Source of the DNA: Tissierellales bacterium
GTDB taxonomy: Bacteria; Bacillota; Clostridia; Tissierellales; Tissierellaceae
Assembly (NCBI GenBank): GCA_014360205.1
Contig: JACIXZ010000001.1
Coordinates: forward strand, 1-58,136
DNA: 58,136 nt
Direction: 5' to 3'
In this document: one piece after another, positions 8,601 through 17,275 of the stretch
Position numbering within the stretch: the stretch's first letter is position 1
How the letters are laid out: the number at the start of each line of letters is the position of its first letter
The notes under the pieces: generated by a model
The model's input: only the letters and a program-made list of their open reading frames with translations
Told to the model about the DNA's origin: nothing
The model's database searches: none
Program-made: the position numbers and the translations under genes

Positions 8601-9002
8601 TACTAGAAATCAGTAAAATAGACAAATTAAAACAATATAAATCCAGAAATAATGACAGACATGCCATATATATCAAGGACAGAAGGTAGATGGCTTAAAG
8701 ATATGCTTAGAAGTTCAAGTTTTTAAAGTTTAATGTAATATAAAATACAATATAAAATAAGTACAAAATAGCCTATTACCTTAGGTTTATTAAGGTAAAG
8801 TAAAATTAAAATTACAAATTATTACAATATATGATTATGGAGTTATTATTCTAATATTATTTAGAAAATTATTGTTAATTGTTTTCCAACAATTAATTGA
8901 CACTATCCTGTTTTAGTAATTTTTTGACTGTTAATCTTTAAGTATGGTAATATATTAATAACTCTCTTAATTACTGTGCAAACTTTACTGGAGGTATGCT
9001 TT
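8601..9002. other. intergenic with gene scrap and repeated block
   Basis: A short open stretch at about 8640-8726 ends in MPYISRTEGRWLKDMLRSSSF and may be the tail of a lost gene; its family was not recognised. From 8808 to 8907 the sequence matches a block at 35455-35547 and ends in AACAATTAATTGACACTATC. The promoter and ribosome site of the next small gene fill the rest. Confidence 0.5.
8808..8907. repeat. about 100-base repeat, copy A
   Basis: The block runs from ATTACAAATTATTACAATAT to TTGACACTATC and has a degenerate copy at 35455-35547. Both copies lie 5-200 bases after an AAATTAGACCTTTGCAA string. Its last 20 bases also form the right arm of the perfect palindrome at 27003-27046. Confidence 0.65.
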
Positions 9003-9185
9003 ATGAAGAAATATTTTGCAATTCAACTGCTTTTGCTTTTGATTTTAACAGGATTAATAGTTTCAAACTTTTTAAATATTTTCACCTATGAAGATACAAG
9101 ATATATTTTTTATGCCATTATTCTACTTAATGGTCTAGGTGCATTTTTTATACTCTATTATAAGCAAAAGAATACTAAAAATTAG
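9003..9185 (+). CDS. small two-span membrane protein
   Basis: 60 residues starting at ATG 9003, eight bases after GGAGG. The longer frame from 8976 has no ribosome site. There are two hydrophobic spans (about residues 6-24 and 34-51) joined by a short polar loop, and a basic C-terminal tail. The family was not recognised. The gene has a good terminator 40 bases downstream and no partner, so it looks like a free-standing single-gene unit. Function is unknown. Confidence 0.55.
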   Translation: MKKYFAIQLLLLLILTGLIVSNFLNIFTYEDTRYIFYAIILLNGLGAFFILYYKQKNTKN

Positions 9186-9565
9186 AATAGCATCAATAAG
9201 AGGGTTTAATTAGTATTTCCCAAGAAGAGATCAATTGAATCTCTTTTTTTATACCTCAAATTAAGAGTATACAATTATTTTATACTAAGGTACAATATTG
9301 TACATTTTTATTTTCCTTTATTTGTACATCTTAATTGTATCACTTACATGATGAGCAATTAGTAAGGCTACTTATTGAAAAAGTTACAGTTCACGATGAC
9401 AGCATTTATGTAAATTAAAGTCAGGTATTTGTATAGAAATTAAAAACTAGAAATGTTAATTTAATATAACGCCTTGCTGAAATGCATGGTATTTTTCGTA
9501 TTTATGTTGATGAGAAAATACGAATTAGTGGTATAATTTGTATAAAATAAATAGCGGGGGTATAA
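9186..9565. other. intergenic with terminator, otherwise empty
   Basis: AAGAGAT/ATCTCTT with a seven-base loop and T7 (9225-9250) terminates the small membrane gene. The remainder is AT-rich with no convincing coding sequence. Confidence 0.4.
9225..9250 (+). terminator. intrinsic terminator
   Basis: A 7-base-pair stem AAGAGAT/ATCTCTT is followed by a run of T. Confidence 0.75.
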
Positions 9566-10021
9566 ATGGTGAATAAGAGCGTTACCTTTACATCTGATGC
9601 AGATGTTTATGAGAAGTTTTGAAACGCATTGAATTTAACGAATGAAACACAGGAAGCTGCAGTGGAAAGCTGTATGCGCTGATATATTGCAAAAAACCTT
9701 TGAAAAAGTATTTGAGGCCTATAATCCAAAAACAATAACAAAACAAAATAAAGATACTAACAAGGATTTTTACGGAAATCAAATCAGCGAATTCGAGTAT
9801 GGGCAGTTAAACCGAATCAATATAATCATAAGAGCATTCGAACTTATTTTATGCCAGTCGCCACTACAGGCCGTGCTACCATAGATGCAATGAAACGCTT
9901 ATGCAGTGATGAAAACAACCTAGAACTGTACGTGCCGACTTTTAAGAATAATTACTCGCAGAAGAAGTTGGATGATCTTAAGGGTCGCGGCAAAGTATTT
10001 GAGGATAAGGTGAAACGGTAA
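9566..10021 (+). pseudogene. decayed hypothetical gene of a Firmicute accessory family
   Basis: ATG 9566 follows GGGGG and opens MVNKSVTFTSDADVYEKF. The reading then passes two in-frame TGA codons (near 9620 and 9674) and two frameshifts. It continues through TFEKVFEAYNPKT and then RIRVWAVKPNQYNHKSIRTYF to YVPTFKNNYSQKKLDD and GRGKVFED before a stop at 10019. The pieces appear in a sensible order and together would make about 150 residues. I recall similar accessory proteins in Firmicutes but know no function. The combination of stops and shifts means decay rather than recoding. Confidence 0.6.
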
Positions 10022-10157
10022 CAATATAGCATGAGGTTGAAGAACAAAGATTACATTACATTATCAGGTAAATATGATTTTATATGGCATGAAATAAACA
10101 AGGATTGTAAATATTACGTAATCGAGATTTGAAGTATTTAGGGGGGGATATGAAAAG

Positions 10158-11456
10158 ATGGCTCTACTTCAAGATGAATTAAAAATTAAAAAGATTCATG
10201 AATTACTTAAAATGAAATTAACTTTACCTTCATATCAACGTCCGTATAGTTGGAGTGTGAAGTCTACTAATAACCTTTTTCTTGATACTTATCGTGCATA
10301 TCAAGAAGGGATACAAGAATATAGAATTGGCTCAGTAATTTTACATAAAGAAAATGGAAAATACAATATTGTCGATGGACAACAACGACTGACAACTCTT
10401 TCGATTCTTCTATACTGCTTAGGGGATGAGAAATTGGGCTTATTACAAGAAAAATACAATCACCTATCTAATGATGCAATAGTAACTAATTTTGAAATTT
10501 TATCTAAGCGGACAAATGAACTTTCGGCAGATGATCGAAAGAAATACAAAGAATATATACTTAAAAATTGTAGTGCAGTTCAAATTGTTACAGACAGTGA
10601 GCAAGAGGCCTTTCAGTTCTTTGATTCACAAAATTCACGTGGAAGAGAGTTAGATCCGCATGATCTATTAAAGTCATATCATTTACGCGAGATGGATGAT
10701 GAAGCGGAATATCAAAAGATAAGGATCATCAATCAATGGGAAAATGTTAATCAGGATGATTTAAATGACTTATTTAAAATATATCTTTATCCATTGACGC
10801 AATGGTATAAAGGAAAGAATGGTTTGGGTTATTCGTCTAGTAAAATTGATGTATTCAAAGGGATTAAAACTACAAATGTATTTAATTATGCCATTTATCA
10901 TAAAGCAAGTAACCTTTTCGTAGAACAATTTAATGCAAATGGAAGTAGTGAACTACTTGCATATAAAGCATTGAATCAATTTCAATTAACACAGCCACTT
11001 ATTGCAGGGAAGCGATTTTTTAATTACACTCTTCATTATAAAAACCTGCTTGAGCAAGTACAACAATTAATACATAAAGTTCACACGGATGAACAAATTC
11101 CGAGTAGACGTGCTGGGGACATTTATATTAAACAGTTATATGAATGTGCATTATTGTTTTTTGCTGATCGCTTTGGTATTGAAAACCTATCGAAAGTTGT
11201 TATGCAACAACTATATACATGGAGTTATTCTTTACGCCTAGTTATGGATGCTGTTTATCCACAGACAATTAATAAGTATGCACGAGGAGAACATGAACGG
11301 GTAAACCATGGATTAAGTTTGTTTTCAGAAATTAGTGAAATGAATAACGCAGAAGAACTAAAACTTATTGTTTTGGAGCAACCAAAAATTGTAAATAAAA
11401 ATAAAGAGAAATACAAAGATGTATATGATTTACTTTGTAAATGGAATAGGTGGTAG
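10158..11456 (+). CDS. DUF262-domain protein (GmrSD-like, ParB fold)
   Basis: 432 residues with an N-terminal DUF262 domain, the nucleotide-binding ParB-like domain of GmrS/GmrD restriction proteins. Visible motifs are SYQRPYSW (25-32), where the family has xYQRxYxW, and VDGQQRLTT (72-80), the family hallmark. A later FFDSQNSRGRELDPHDLLKSYHL matches the family's NxxGxxL segment. No DUF1524 HNH nuclease end was seen, so this is probably one half of a two-gene system; the next gene, three bases downstream, is a second DUF262 protein. Such pairs are known or suspected phage-defence genes that act on modified DNA. The partner is broken, so activity is doubtful. Confidence 0.8.
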   Translation: MALLQDELKIKKIHELLKMKLTLPSYQRPYSWSVKSTNNLFLDTYRAYQEGIQEYRIGSVILHKENGKYNIVDGQQRLTTLSILLYCLGDEKLGLLQEKYNHLSNDAIVTNFEILSKRTNELSADDRKKYKEYILKNCSAVQIVTDSEQEAFQFFDSQNSRGRELDPHDLLKSYHLREMDDEAEYQKIRIINQWENVNQDDLNDLFKIYLYPLTQWYKGKNGLGYSSSKIDVFKGIKTTNVFNYAIYHKASNLFVEQFNANGSSELLAYKALNQFQLTQPLIAGKRFFNYTLHYKNLLEQVQQLIHKVHTDEQIPSRRAGDIYIKQLYECALLFFADRFGIENLSKVVMQQLYTWSYSLRLVMDAVYPQTINKYARGEHERVNHGLSLFSEISEMNNAEELKLIVLEQPKIVNKNKEKYKDVYDLLCKWNRW

Positions 11457-11459
11457 GGG

Positions 11460-12203
11460 ATGGATAAAAACTTAAAAATCATATCGGTATATAGTATTTT
11501 TACTGATATTCGTTATGTAATTCCGATTTATCAACGTAACTATGCTTGGGGTATAATGGAAATTGAACAGCTGATAGAAGATATTGATAGTTTAATTAAT
11601 GACTCTAATAAAAACTACTTTCTTGGAAATCTAATTGTTAATCAAACTGATAATAATGTTTATGAAGTAATAGATGGCCAACAAAGATTGACGACATTAT
11701 TTCTATTAGAAAATTATCTTGGCATGACTATTGCGAAGGATGCGTTGAGATTTGAAGCGAGAGAAAAATCAAACCATACCCTTGACATGTTAACTAAGTA
11801 CAATAATCGTGAATTAGTGGAAGAATTAGTCTCTGTTGAAATATTGAAGGGATATCAAATCATTGATACTTATTTTAAAACGAATAATATAGACAAAAAC
11901 GAATTAATTAAAAAACTAGAAAAGGTTTTTCTTGTCCGTGTACAGGTTCCACAAGGTATAGATTTAAATCATTATTTCGAAATCATGAATACTCGTGGTG
12001 AGCAACTTGAACTTCATGAAATTGCAAAAGCAAAGTTTTCTAATTTGCCACCGGAAGGGAAAATTAGCTCTTACCCAAGCATTATCGAGCAAAGTTTGAA
12101 ATTAAAGATTATGAAAGAATTAGTTAACCTCGATAATGGAAAATGGACCGAAGAAAAAGCAAGCAAACATAAAGAAGAAATGTTTAAAATTTTGAATGGT
12201 TAA
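11460..12203 (+). CDS. DUF262/DUF1524 protein shortened by an internal deletion
   Basis: 247 residues. The first 190 form a DUF262 domain with IPIYQRNYAW (21-30), IDGQQRLTTL (71-80) and IMNTRGEQLELHEIAKAKF (175-193). Right after this the sequence jumps to EGKISSYPSIIEQSLKLKIM and KWTEEKASKHKEEMFKIL. These resemble the very end of a DUF1524 HNH nuclease domain (SSLKLTxEL...WxEExIxxR). Intact relatives are two to three times longer, so several hundred residues including the nuclease motifs seem to be deleted in frame. The ATG overlaps a GGTAGGGG ribosome site. It is probably inactive as a nuclease. Confidence 0.7.
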   Translation: MDKNLKIISVYSIFTDIRYVIPIYQRNYAWGIMEIEQLIEDIDSLINDSNKNYFLGNLIVNQTDNNVYEVIDGQQRLTTLFLLENYLGMTIAKDALRFEAREKSNHTLDMLTKYNNRELVEELVSVEILKGYQIIDTYFKTNNIDKNELIKKLEKVFLVRVQVPQGIDLNHYFEIMNTRGEQLELHEIAKAKFSNLPPEGKISSYPSIIEQSLKLKIMKELVNLDNGKWTEEKASKHKEEMFKILNG

Positions 12204-12303
12204 TATGTATGTGCTCAATAGAAGTGTCACAACCTGAATCTTAAAAACAAGAGACGAAGAAATAATAAATATAATATTAAATGATCAATGGGGGTTGTAA
12301 TCC

Positions 12304-12921
12304 ATGGCTAAAAATAGTAGATCTCTTTTTAATTCAATAGCACCAATCTATGGTTTGTTTTACGAGAAGCAGAAAAATCGTTATAGAGGAATTATCGACA
12401 AAGCTTCAGGCGAATTGGACTTGTCTTCATTTCATAAGGTTCTCGATGTAGGGTGTGGAACAGGCGCCCTATGTTCTGTTCTAAATGAAAAGGGTTTAAT
12501 GGTTACAGGCGTTGATGCAGCAGATAAGATGTTAAATATTGCAAAAAGGCAACCTGAAAATAAATTAATAACTTTTATTCAAGCAAATGTACTTGAACAG
12601 CTTCCTTTTGAAGATAAGTTATTTGATATTTCGATAGCTTCATATGTAGCTCATGGATTACAAAAAAATGAAAGAAAACAATTGTATGCTGAAATGAGCC
12701 GGGTTACCAAAAACAAAGTAATCATCTATGACTACAATCAAAGACGTGCGTTACTGACAACGATTATCGAATGGCTTGAACGAGGTGATTACTTTCAGTT
12801 TATAAAGGAAGCTGAACATGAGATGAAAAATTGTGTTTTCGAAATGAAGGAGTGCTTTTCAGAAGTTAAGGTAGTTGATGTTGATTATAAGGCTGCTTGG
12901 TATATTTGCACGCCAGCCTAG
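12304..12921 (+). CDS. class I SAM-dependent methyltransferase
   Basis: 205 residues with the methyltransferase motif I VLDVGCGTGALCSVL (near 43-57), the acidic residue of motif II GVDAADKML, and motif IV-like DISIASYVAHGL. This is the compact Methyltransf_11/25 type that acts on small molecules. The N-terminus SRSLFNSIAPIYGLFYEKQKNRY resembles the UbiE/phospholipid-type entry helix. The ATG follows GGGGGTTG. The substrate is unknown. It stands between the decayed DUF262 genes and an IS3 element, so it may be part of the same accessory island. Confidence 0.8.
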   Translation: MAKNSRSLFNSIAPIYGLFYEKQKNRYRGIIDKASGELDLSSFHKVLDVGCGTGALCSVLNEKGLMVTGVDAADKMLNIAKRQPENKLITFIQANVLEQLPFEDKLFDISIASYVAHGLQKNERKQLYAEMSRVTKNKVIIYDYNQRRALLTTIIEWLERGDYFQFIKEAEHEMKNCVFEMKECFSEVKVVDVDYKAAWYICTPA

Positions 12922-13109
12922 ATTCGTATTGACTTGAAGTGGAGGTATTTCTTTTAACAAGCAAAATGTAAAAAAACTGTGTGAAAGTGTTTCATTATAA
13001 GAGATATTTCAAAAATTACGGATAGAGACTAACAAATATTAAAGTATAATAATTTCTTAAAGACAAAATTCTTAAGTAGCATAGAATCAAAAGAGAACGA
13101 AATGACTAA
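12922..13109. other. intergenic, no gene recognised
   Basis: AT-rich sequence after the methyltransferase. A short frame (about 12965-13080) has several stops and gives no recognisable motif. Confidence 0.3.
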
Positions 13110-13376
13110 TACATTGAGGCAATACACATTAAATTCAATGCAAAAGTATCAAGCAATCCTAGGTTGACTTATGATGATTACGGACTGACCCCTTAATATT
13201 GGACAAAAACTCACGAATACTTTCTTTTTCTTAGATTATCTATTTTTACTGTTTTTCGCTTTTCTTATTATACATAAATATTTATCTTCATCAAGGGTAA
13301 AGGCTAAAGCCCCTGCTATCGCAGGCCCCTGATTTCAGCTAAATATTTATGTCATTTACTTTTAGGCGAAAAAACA

Positions 13377-14629
13377 TTAAAGTCTCACTATTAATTGTTT
13401 TGCTGTTCCTTCCAAGGTTTTTTGATAGAACTCTGTTGGAGGAATATATCCTATGGAGCCATGGATTCTAATTTTATTATATGATTTCATATAATTAGAA
13501 ACTTCTTCATATGCCTCAGTGTAGCTTTCAAATTCGTACCTTGATAAACATTCTTCTTCCAATAGTCTATGGAAAGACTCTATGTGGGCATTTTTGTTTG
13601 GGGTTTTAAATGGTATTCTTTCATGCTCCAAGTTTAGTTCTTTACAGGTTTCTCCAAACTTATGACTAATAAATTGTGGTCCATTGTCTGATCTAATAAC
13701 TAGGTCACAGTCTTTACTATGAAGGCCCCGCTTCATTAGTGCCCTTTTAAGAATTATTGTTATATCTTCTGCTGTACATGATAATCCCATATGATATTCC
13801 ACAATGTTTCTATCATATACATCCAGGAAAGAAGCTATATAAAAGAATCTATCTTCACCATGGATATAACCATATTTGATGTCTACCTCCCAGAGTGCAT
13901 TAGGCTTTGTGATCTCCCTATTTTGCGCTATCTTCTTTGGATACTTAGTTTTGATAACTCTTTGGGGCCTTAATATATTTAATTCCTTACATAGTCTATA
14001 AACCTTCTTTTTATTTATAATTAGGTTAAATTTTCTTCTTAGTATTACAGTTATTTTATAATAACCATAGCATAAACCCTCTGATTCAATGATTTCACAA
14101 ATATATTCTTTAATTTGATCATCACAGACAGTTTTACCATCAGTAGACCTAGATGATCCTGGAATAGGCCTGCCACCTTTGTTTACTTCATTTTCCTTTT
14201 TTGAAGAATCTATGCCTAAATTTCTGTTTTGATTGTAATAGTAGGTAGATCTATTTAGTCCAAGTATCTTAAGTACTTTAGTCGCAGGATATCCATATCC
14301 TATCCACTTATTGGCTATGTTTACTTTATCTTCTATCTTTGGGTCGTTTTTTTTAATAGGTCTTTAAGGATTGCTATTTCAAGATCCTTTTCACCTAATA
14401 GTTTCTTTAATTGTTCATTTTCCTTATCTAAAGAAAAACTAGTGCTATAATCTATGTTAAGAGGATTATTGGTTATATTGACCATTTTTGATTCCCTAAC
14501 CCACCTAGTCACTGTACCAGGGACAACATCATGCTTTCTTGCTACTAGAGATGCATTACCAACTTCCTCTACCTCTTTAATAATTTGTCTTTTAAATTCT
14601 TCTGAATATCTTTTATTTTTGCTCCTCAT
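13377..14629 (-). CDS. IS3-family transposase OrfAB, made by -1 frameshifting
   Basis: OrfB (about 14340 to 13377) has no start codon in its first 170 codons. It continues OrfA in the -1 frame at A AAA AAA C near 14345, the standard IS3-family slippery heptamer. The fused protein has the OrfA helix-turn-helix and leucine zipper, then an rve integrase core with VDIKYGYIHGEDRFFYIASF (first Asp), VIRSDNGPQF (second Asp) and NKNAHIESFHRLLEEE (Glu), so the DDE triad is intact. The end RIHGSIGYIPPTEFYQK is typical. No stop or shift beyond the programmed one was seen, so the element may be active. Confidence 0.85.
14333..14629 (-). CDS. IS3-family OrfA
   Basis: 98 residues: an N-terminal helix-turn-helix (RYSEEFKRQIIKEVEEV then ARKHDVVPGTVTRWVRES) that binds the element's ends, and a C-terminal coiled coil (DKENEQLKKLLGEKDLEIAIL) for dimerisation. 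It ends a few codons after the slippery A-run. When the ribosome slips back one base there, the OrfAB transposase is produced. A ribosome site GGAGG lies just upstream of the ATG on the minus strand. Confidence 0.9.
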   Translation of the reverse strand: MRSKNKRYSEEFKRQIIKEVEEVGNASLVARKHDVVPGTVTRWVRESKMVNITNNPLNIDYSTSFSLDKENEQLKKLLGEKDLEIAILKDLLKKTTQR

Positions 14630-14816
14630 TTTGGCAACCTCCTGTTGATTATATTTTACTATAATCGTGTGTGATTGTCTAAAATGGTTAGGGGGCTAAA
14701 TAGATTACAAAATTAAACTAGGGAATCTTACAATACTTGAGAAACCTATTAATATTGAAGCTAGCAATGAATCATCGATTAATAGAATCAATTCTAAGCT
14801 TAAATCACTCACTTAA

Positions 14817-15091
14817 TGGACAGCTGCATAAATCAATGAGATGCAGGAATTTTTGTAAGTGTTTGGACTATATTGAAGTAGCAAAGATTATAGTAAGCCA
14901 AAGACTTAAAAGGGAATTCGAGAACACTACTTACATTTTACAGAGATATAAAAGGGTTACATTTTAACTTGAATTTAGCGTATTACATAACACAATAAAT
15001 AGTAGCAACTTTTTTGATATTATTATGCTATAATTATTCAATAAAGATCAATTATTATATTTGTGATAATTTATAAAATGAGGTGGCTTAT
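14817..15091. other. intergenic with an IS30-end relic
   Basis: No convincing gene; the open frame 14737-14967 is not supported by a motif or ribosome site. At about 14938-14980 the sequence TTTACAGAGATATAAAA to GAATTTAGCG matches the IS30 end described at 515-554. A TATAAT at about 15030 may be the -10 of the next operon. Confidence 0.5.
14938..14980 (+). repeat. IS30 right-end relic, copy 2
   Basis: It matches the end motif of the IS30 element at the left of the window: xTACAGAGATA, then TTACATTTTAACTTG, then ATTTAGCG. It has the same orientation as copies 1 and 3. No transposase sequence lies beside it. It marks the left border of the G+C-richer block. Confidence 0.65.
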
Positions 15092-15196
15092 ATGCCTGCG
15101 TCCAAGGTGGAAAATCTCTGGCTTTTCAAAACTGCTTATATAGACGAATGGGTTAAAAAAGGCGGAGCCTCTGATGAGCGGGAGGTTATAAAATGA
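15092..15196 (+). CDS. excisionase-type helix-turn-helix fragment
   Basis: A 34-residue frame reading PASKVENLWLFKTAYIDEWV then KKGGASDE. This is the second half of the small MerR/excisionase-like DNA-binding domain, where xPAxKVGxxWRFxxxEIDEWxxxG is usual. The first helix-turn-helix half is missing, so it is a truncated relic, or a leader peptide. Its stop overlaps the start of the LuxR gene (ATGA), so if translated it would be coupled to that gene. GAGGTGG lies 10 bases before the ATG. Confidence 0.45.
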   Translation: MPASKVENLWLFKTAYIDEWVKKGGASDEREVIK

Positions 15197-16605
15197 ATAA
15201 ATTTAATACTTTAGATGCTCGCAGGCTTTCTATTGCCGGATTTTCATTTCTCTTTGCCTATATTCTATCATTTCAGTTTGAAGGGCAGGTGCTGTACAGC
15301 TTGCTGGATCTGCGTGGAACAGACGCTGACCGTTACATACTTGCTGCGATTATAGCACATTTTGCGGGACTTTTTACATGCGGACTGTTTGTCAAATCAC
15401 AGGCATCCGCCAAAAGTATGATGTTAGGCGGTATGGGCTTATGCTTAGTTACCACTGTACCTTTCTTTTTTTCTATACCTACTTTATGGATGGGCGGACT
15501 GATTGTCAGCGGATACTCTAGTGGCTGTGCGGTGGGAGCATGGGGAGTTTTTCTCAGAGATTTTACTCCCAAAAATGAGCGCATAAAATCCTGTGCTGAC
15601 GTTCTGATTTATTCCAATTTACTGATGATTGTAGTCAACTTTATAGCCATGAACAGGTCAGCTTTTATTGGACTAATCCTCTCTATGCTTTGCCTTGTGA
15701 TAGGCATGGCCTTTGTTTGGATGCTGCCGTTGGATCAGGATAATGGACAGCACAAAACAATTAAAAATAAGACGCAAGGCAGCATTAAAAATCCACTTCT
15801 GCTGTTGTGCCTTTTTGTCTTTATTATTACAATTAACTCTGGACTGATGTATCAGGTCATCAACCCCGCTTTTGAGCATCTAACGGGACTGGTGAGCTGG
15901 TATTGGGCCGTGCCTTATATCGCGGCGCTCGCAATCATGCGAAACCTGCCTATGAAAGCAAAGCGTTCCAGAATTTTATATGTCGGAATGGCAATGATTA
16001 TAGGGGCCTTCATCAGCTTTATGCTATTAGGGCGAAACACTTCCGACTATCTGATTGTGGATACGCTAATGCTCGGTGCTTGTGGTATTTTCGATCTGTT
16101 TTGGTGGAGTATCCTCGGAGAAATGTTGGATTATAGCGATAATCCTGCACGTACCTTCGGCATTGGGCTTTCCGCGAATGTATTCGGCGTGCTTTGCGGA
16201 GGCGTCTTGGGAATGATCATAACATCCATTGGGCTTCCCAGCGCGGAGGTTGCAGTGATTGCACTTACTGTGGTTTGCGTTACACTGGTTATGTTGCCGC
16301 CACTGAACCATCAGCTTGTTTTACTACTGAAAAGCCATGCCTACCTTGCTACTTATGACAATATGAGTAAATCACAGCAAACGGACATTGTTCGTCAAGT
16401 TAAAACTCTTGAGCCACTGACCGTACGGGAGCAAGAGGTATTAGAGCTAATCCTTTTAGGCAAATCCAACCGCGAAATTGCATGGGATTTGTTTATCAGT
16501 GAGAGTACTGTAAAAACACATGTAAGGAATATTTTTTCAAAATATGATGTGGGTAGTCGAGCAGAACTCATCAGCATCCTGCTGAAGAATCAGAGAGTCG
16601 AATGA
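15193..16605 (+). CDS. LuxR-type regulator with MFS-like membrane domain
   Basis: 470 residues. The first 390 form about 12 hydrophobic spans arranged like a major-facilitator protein (for example SIAGFSFLFAYILSF, IIAHFAGLFTCGLFV, LILSMLCLVIGMAFVWML). Residues about 400-465 are a LuxR/GerE helix-turn-helix: LTVREQEVLELILLGKSNREIAWDL, then STVKTHVRNIFSKYDVGSRAELI. Such proteins are membrane-anchored transcription factors, common in anaerobic Firmicutes and Eggerthellaceae, and probably sense a signal at or in the membrane. The downstream lipoprotein genes are its likely targets. The G+C content is clearly higher than in the window's core genes, a sign of transfer. Confidence 0.85.
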   Translation: MNKFNTLDARRLSIAGFSFLFAYILSFQFEGQVLYSLLDLRGTDADRYILAAIIAHFAGLFTCGLFVKSQASAKSMMLGGMGLCLVTTVPFFFSIPTLWMGGLIVSGYSSGCAVGAWGVFLRDFTPKNERIKSCADVLIYSNLLMIVVNFIAMNRSAFIGLILSMLCLVIGMAFVWMLPLDQDNGQHKTIKNKTQGSIKNPLLLLCLFVFIITINSGLMYQVINPAFEHLTGLVSWYWAVPYIAALAIMRNLPMKAKRSRILYVGMAMIIGAFISFMLLGRNTSDYLIVDTLMLGACGIFDLFWWSILGEMLDYSDNPARTFGIGLSANVFGVLCGGVLGMIITSIGLPSAEVAVIALTVVCVTLVMLPPLNHQLVLLLKSHAYLATYDNMSKSQQTDIVRQVKTLEPLTVREQEVLELILLGKSNREIAWDLFISESTVKTHVRNIFSKYDVGSRAELISILLKNQRVE

Positions 16606-16638
16606 TACATAAAATCACATAAATATAGGTCTTAATTT

Positions 16639-16670
16639 ACCTCTCATACTAAAGTATGAGGGGCTTTTTT
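16639..16670 (+). terminator. terminator after the LuxR-type gene
   Basis: CTCATACT and AGTATGAG form a stem with a two-base loop, followed by GGGGC and T6. Confidence 0.8.
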
Positions 16671-16746
16671 ATGCAAATTCATCCTTTCGAACGATGATTT
16701 TAGAGGACAACTTCACTAAAATTTATATTGAAGGAGGATGGTGAAA

Positions 16747-17253
16747 ATGAAACTAATCCGCAAACGACGCAATGGATATGCCTTATTGTTCGCAGCCAGT
16801 ATTTGTTTGGCGGTATGGTTTGGCACGGTATTTATGTTAGAGATGGCTTTTGCATTTGGAGTTATCAGCATTATCACTCTCATGTTACTGGTGAAGCAGA
16901 GCCGTCTGCTCTATGATGCAACTCTCATTTGGGATAATCGAATTATTGCGGTGTCATCTGCTATTCTCTCCACCCCAGGTAGTCAAGTGAAAAAAGCCAA
17001 CGATGAAACCGTAGTATCTACTTTTGGCATCCTCATCGGCAGCGAAATTTACCGGTGGGGTCTAGACGGGGTACATGGCGTGCGGCTGCACACCATCCAT
17101 ATTGATCAGGAACGGATGTACCTGACCTTTGGCGACGCGTCCCAGACCATGCGGGTAGAGTTGCTGCACGGAATGACTCAGAAACAGGAGCTACTGGATG
17201 CAGCACAAAAGCTGTGGCATGAAACAGGCGTACGGGCGGAAATCAGTGATTGA
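16747..17253 (+). CDS. membrane protein with possible PH-like domain
   Basis: 168 residues from ATG 16747, nine bases after GGAGG; an ATG at 16738 overlaps the ribosome site and is rejected. There are two membrane spans near residues 10-28 and 31-50. A soluble beta-rich region follows (LIWDNRIIAVSSAIL, then EIYRWGLDGVHGVRLHT, then ERMYLTFGDASQTMRVELLHG). It could be a bacterial PH-like domain like those found after paired membrane helices, but I cannot confirm this. It leads a run of exported or membrane proteins and is probably co-transcribed with the next lipoprotein gene 22 bases downstream. Confidence 0.65.
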   Translation: MKLIRKRRNGYALLFAASICLAVWFGTVFMLEMAFAFGVISIITLMLLVKQSRLLYDATLIWDNRIIAVSSAILSTPGSQVKKANDETVVSTFGILIGSEIYRWGLDGVHGVRLHTIHIDQERMYLTFGDASQTMRVELLHGMTQKQELLDAAQKLWHETGVRAEISD

Positions 17254-17275
17254 TAACTAAAAGGAGGAATCTGAT

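Larger units (their letters stand above)
13182..14702 (-). mobile_element. IS3-family element, apparently complete
   Basis: About 1.52 kb with two overlapping transposase frames joined by a slippery site. The ends form an imperfect inverted repeat: the left end has TGACCCCTTAATATTGGACA (from 13186), and the reverse complement of the right end reads TAGCCCCCTAACCATTTTAGACA-like. The hexamer GATTAC stands immediately outside both ends (13176-13181 and 14703-14708), consistent with a target duplication or part of one. The element sits inside a DUF1524 gene relic. Confidence 0.8.
13110..14816 (+). pseudogene. DUF1524 gene tail split by the IS3 element
   Basis: If the IS3 element (13182-14702) is removed, the frame running into GATGATTAC on the left continues into AAAATTAAACTAGGG on the right. 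The joined translation is YIEAIHIKFNAKVSS, NPRLTYDDY, KIKLGNLTILEKPINI, EASN, ending at 14816. The LGNLTxLExxxN motif is the signature of the DUF1524 (HNH) domain that normally follows DUF262. This is therefore a third relic of the GmrSD-like locus, interrupted after decay or causing it. The upstream part of the gene is missing. Confidence 0.65.

Noticed and set aside
9566-10021. Two in-frame TGA codons as recoding (Sec or Trp)
   Set aside because: The same gene also has two frameshifts, and the TGA positions have no Cys pair or hairpin. It is a decayed gene.
14737-14967. 76-residue open frame near the IS3 element
   Set aside because: No ribosome site; it overlaps the DUF1524 relic in another frame and the IS30 end.
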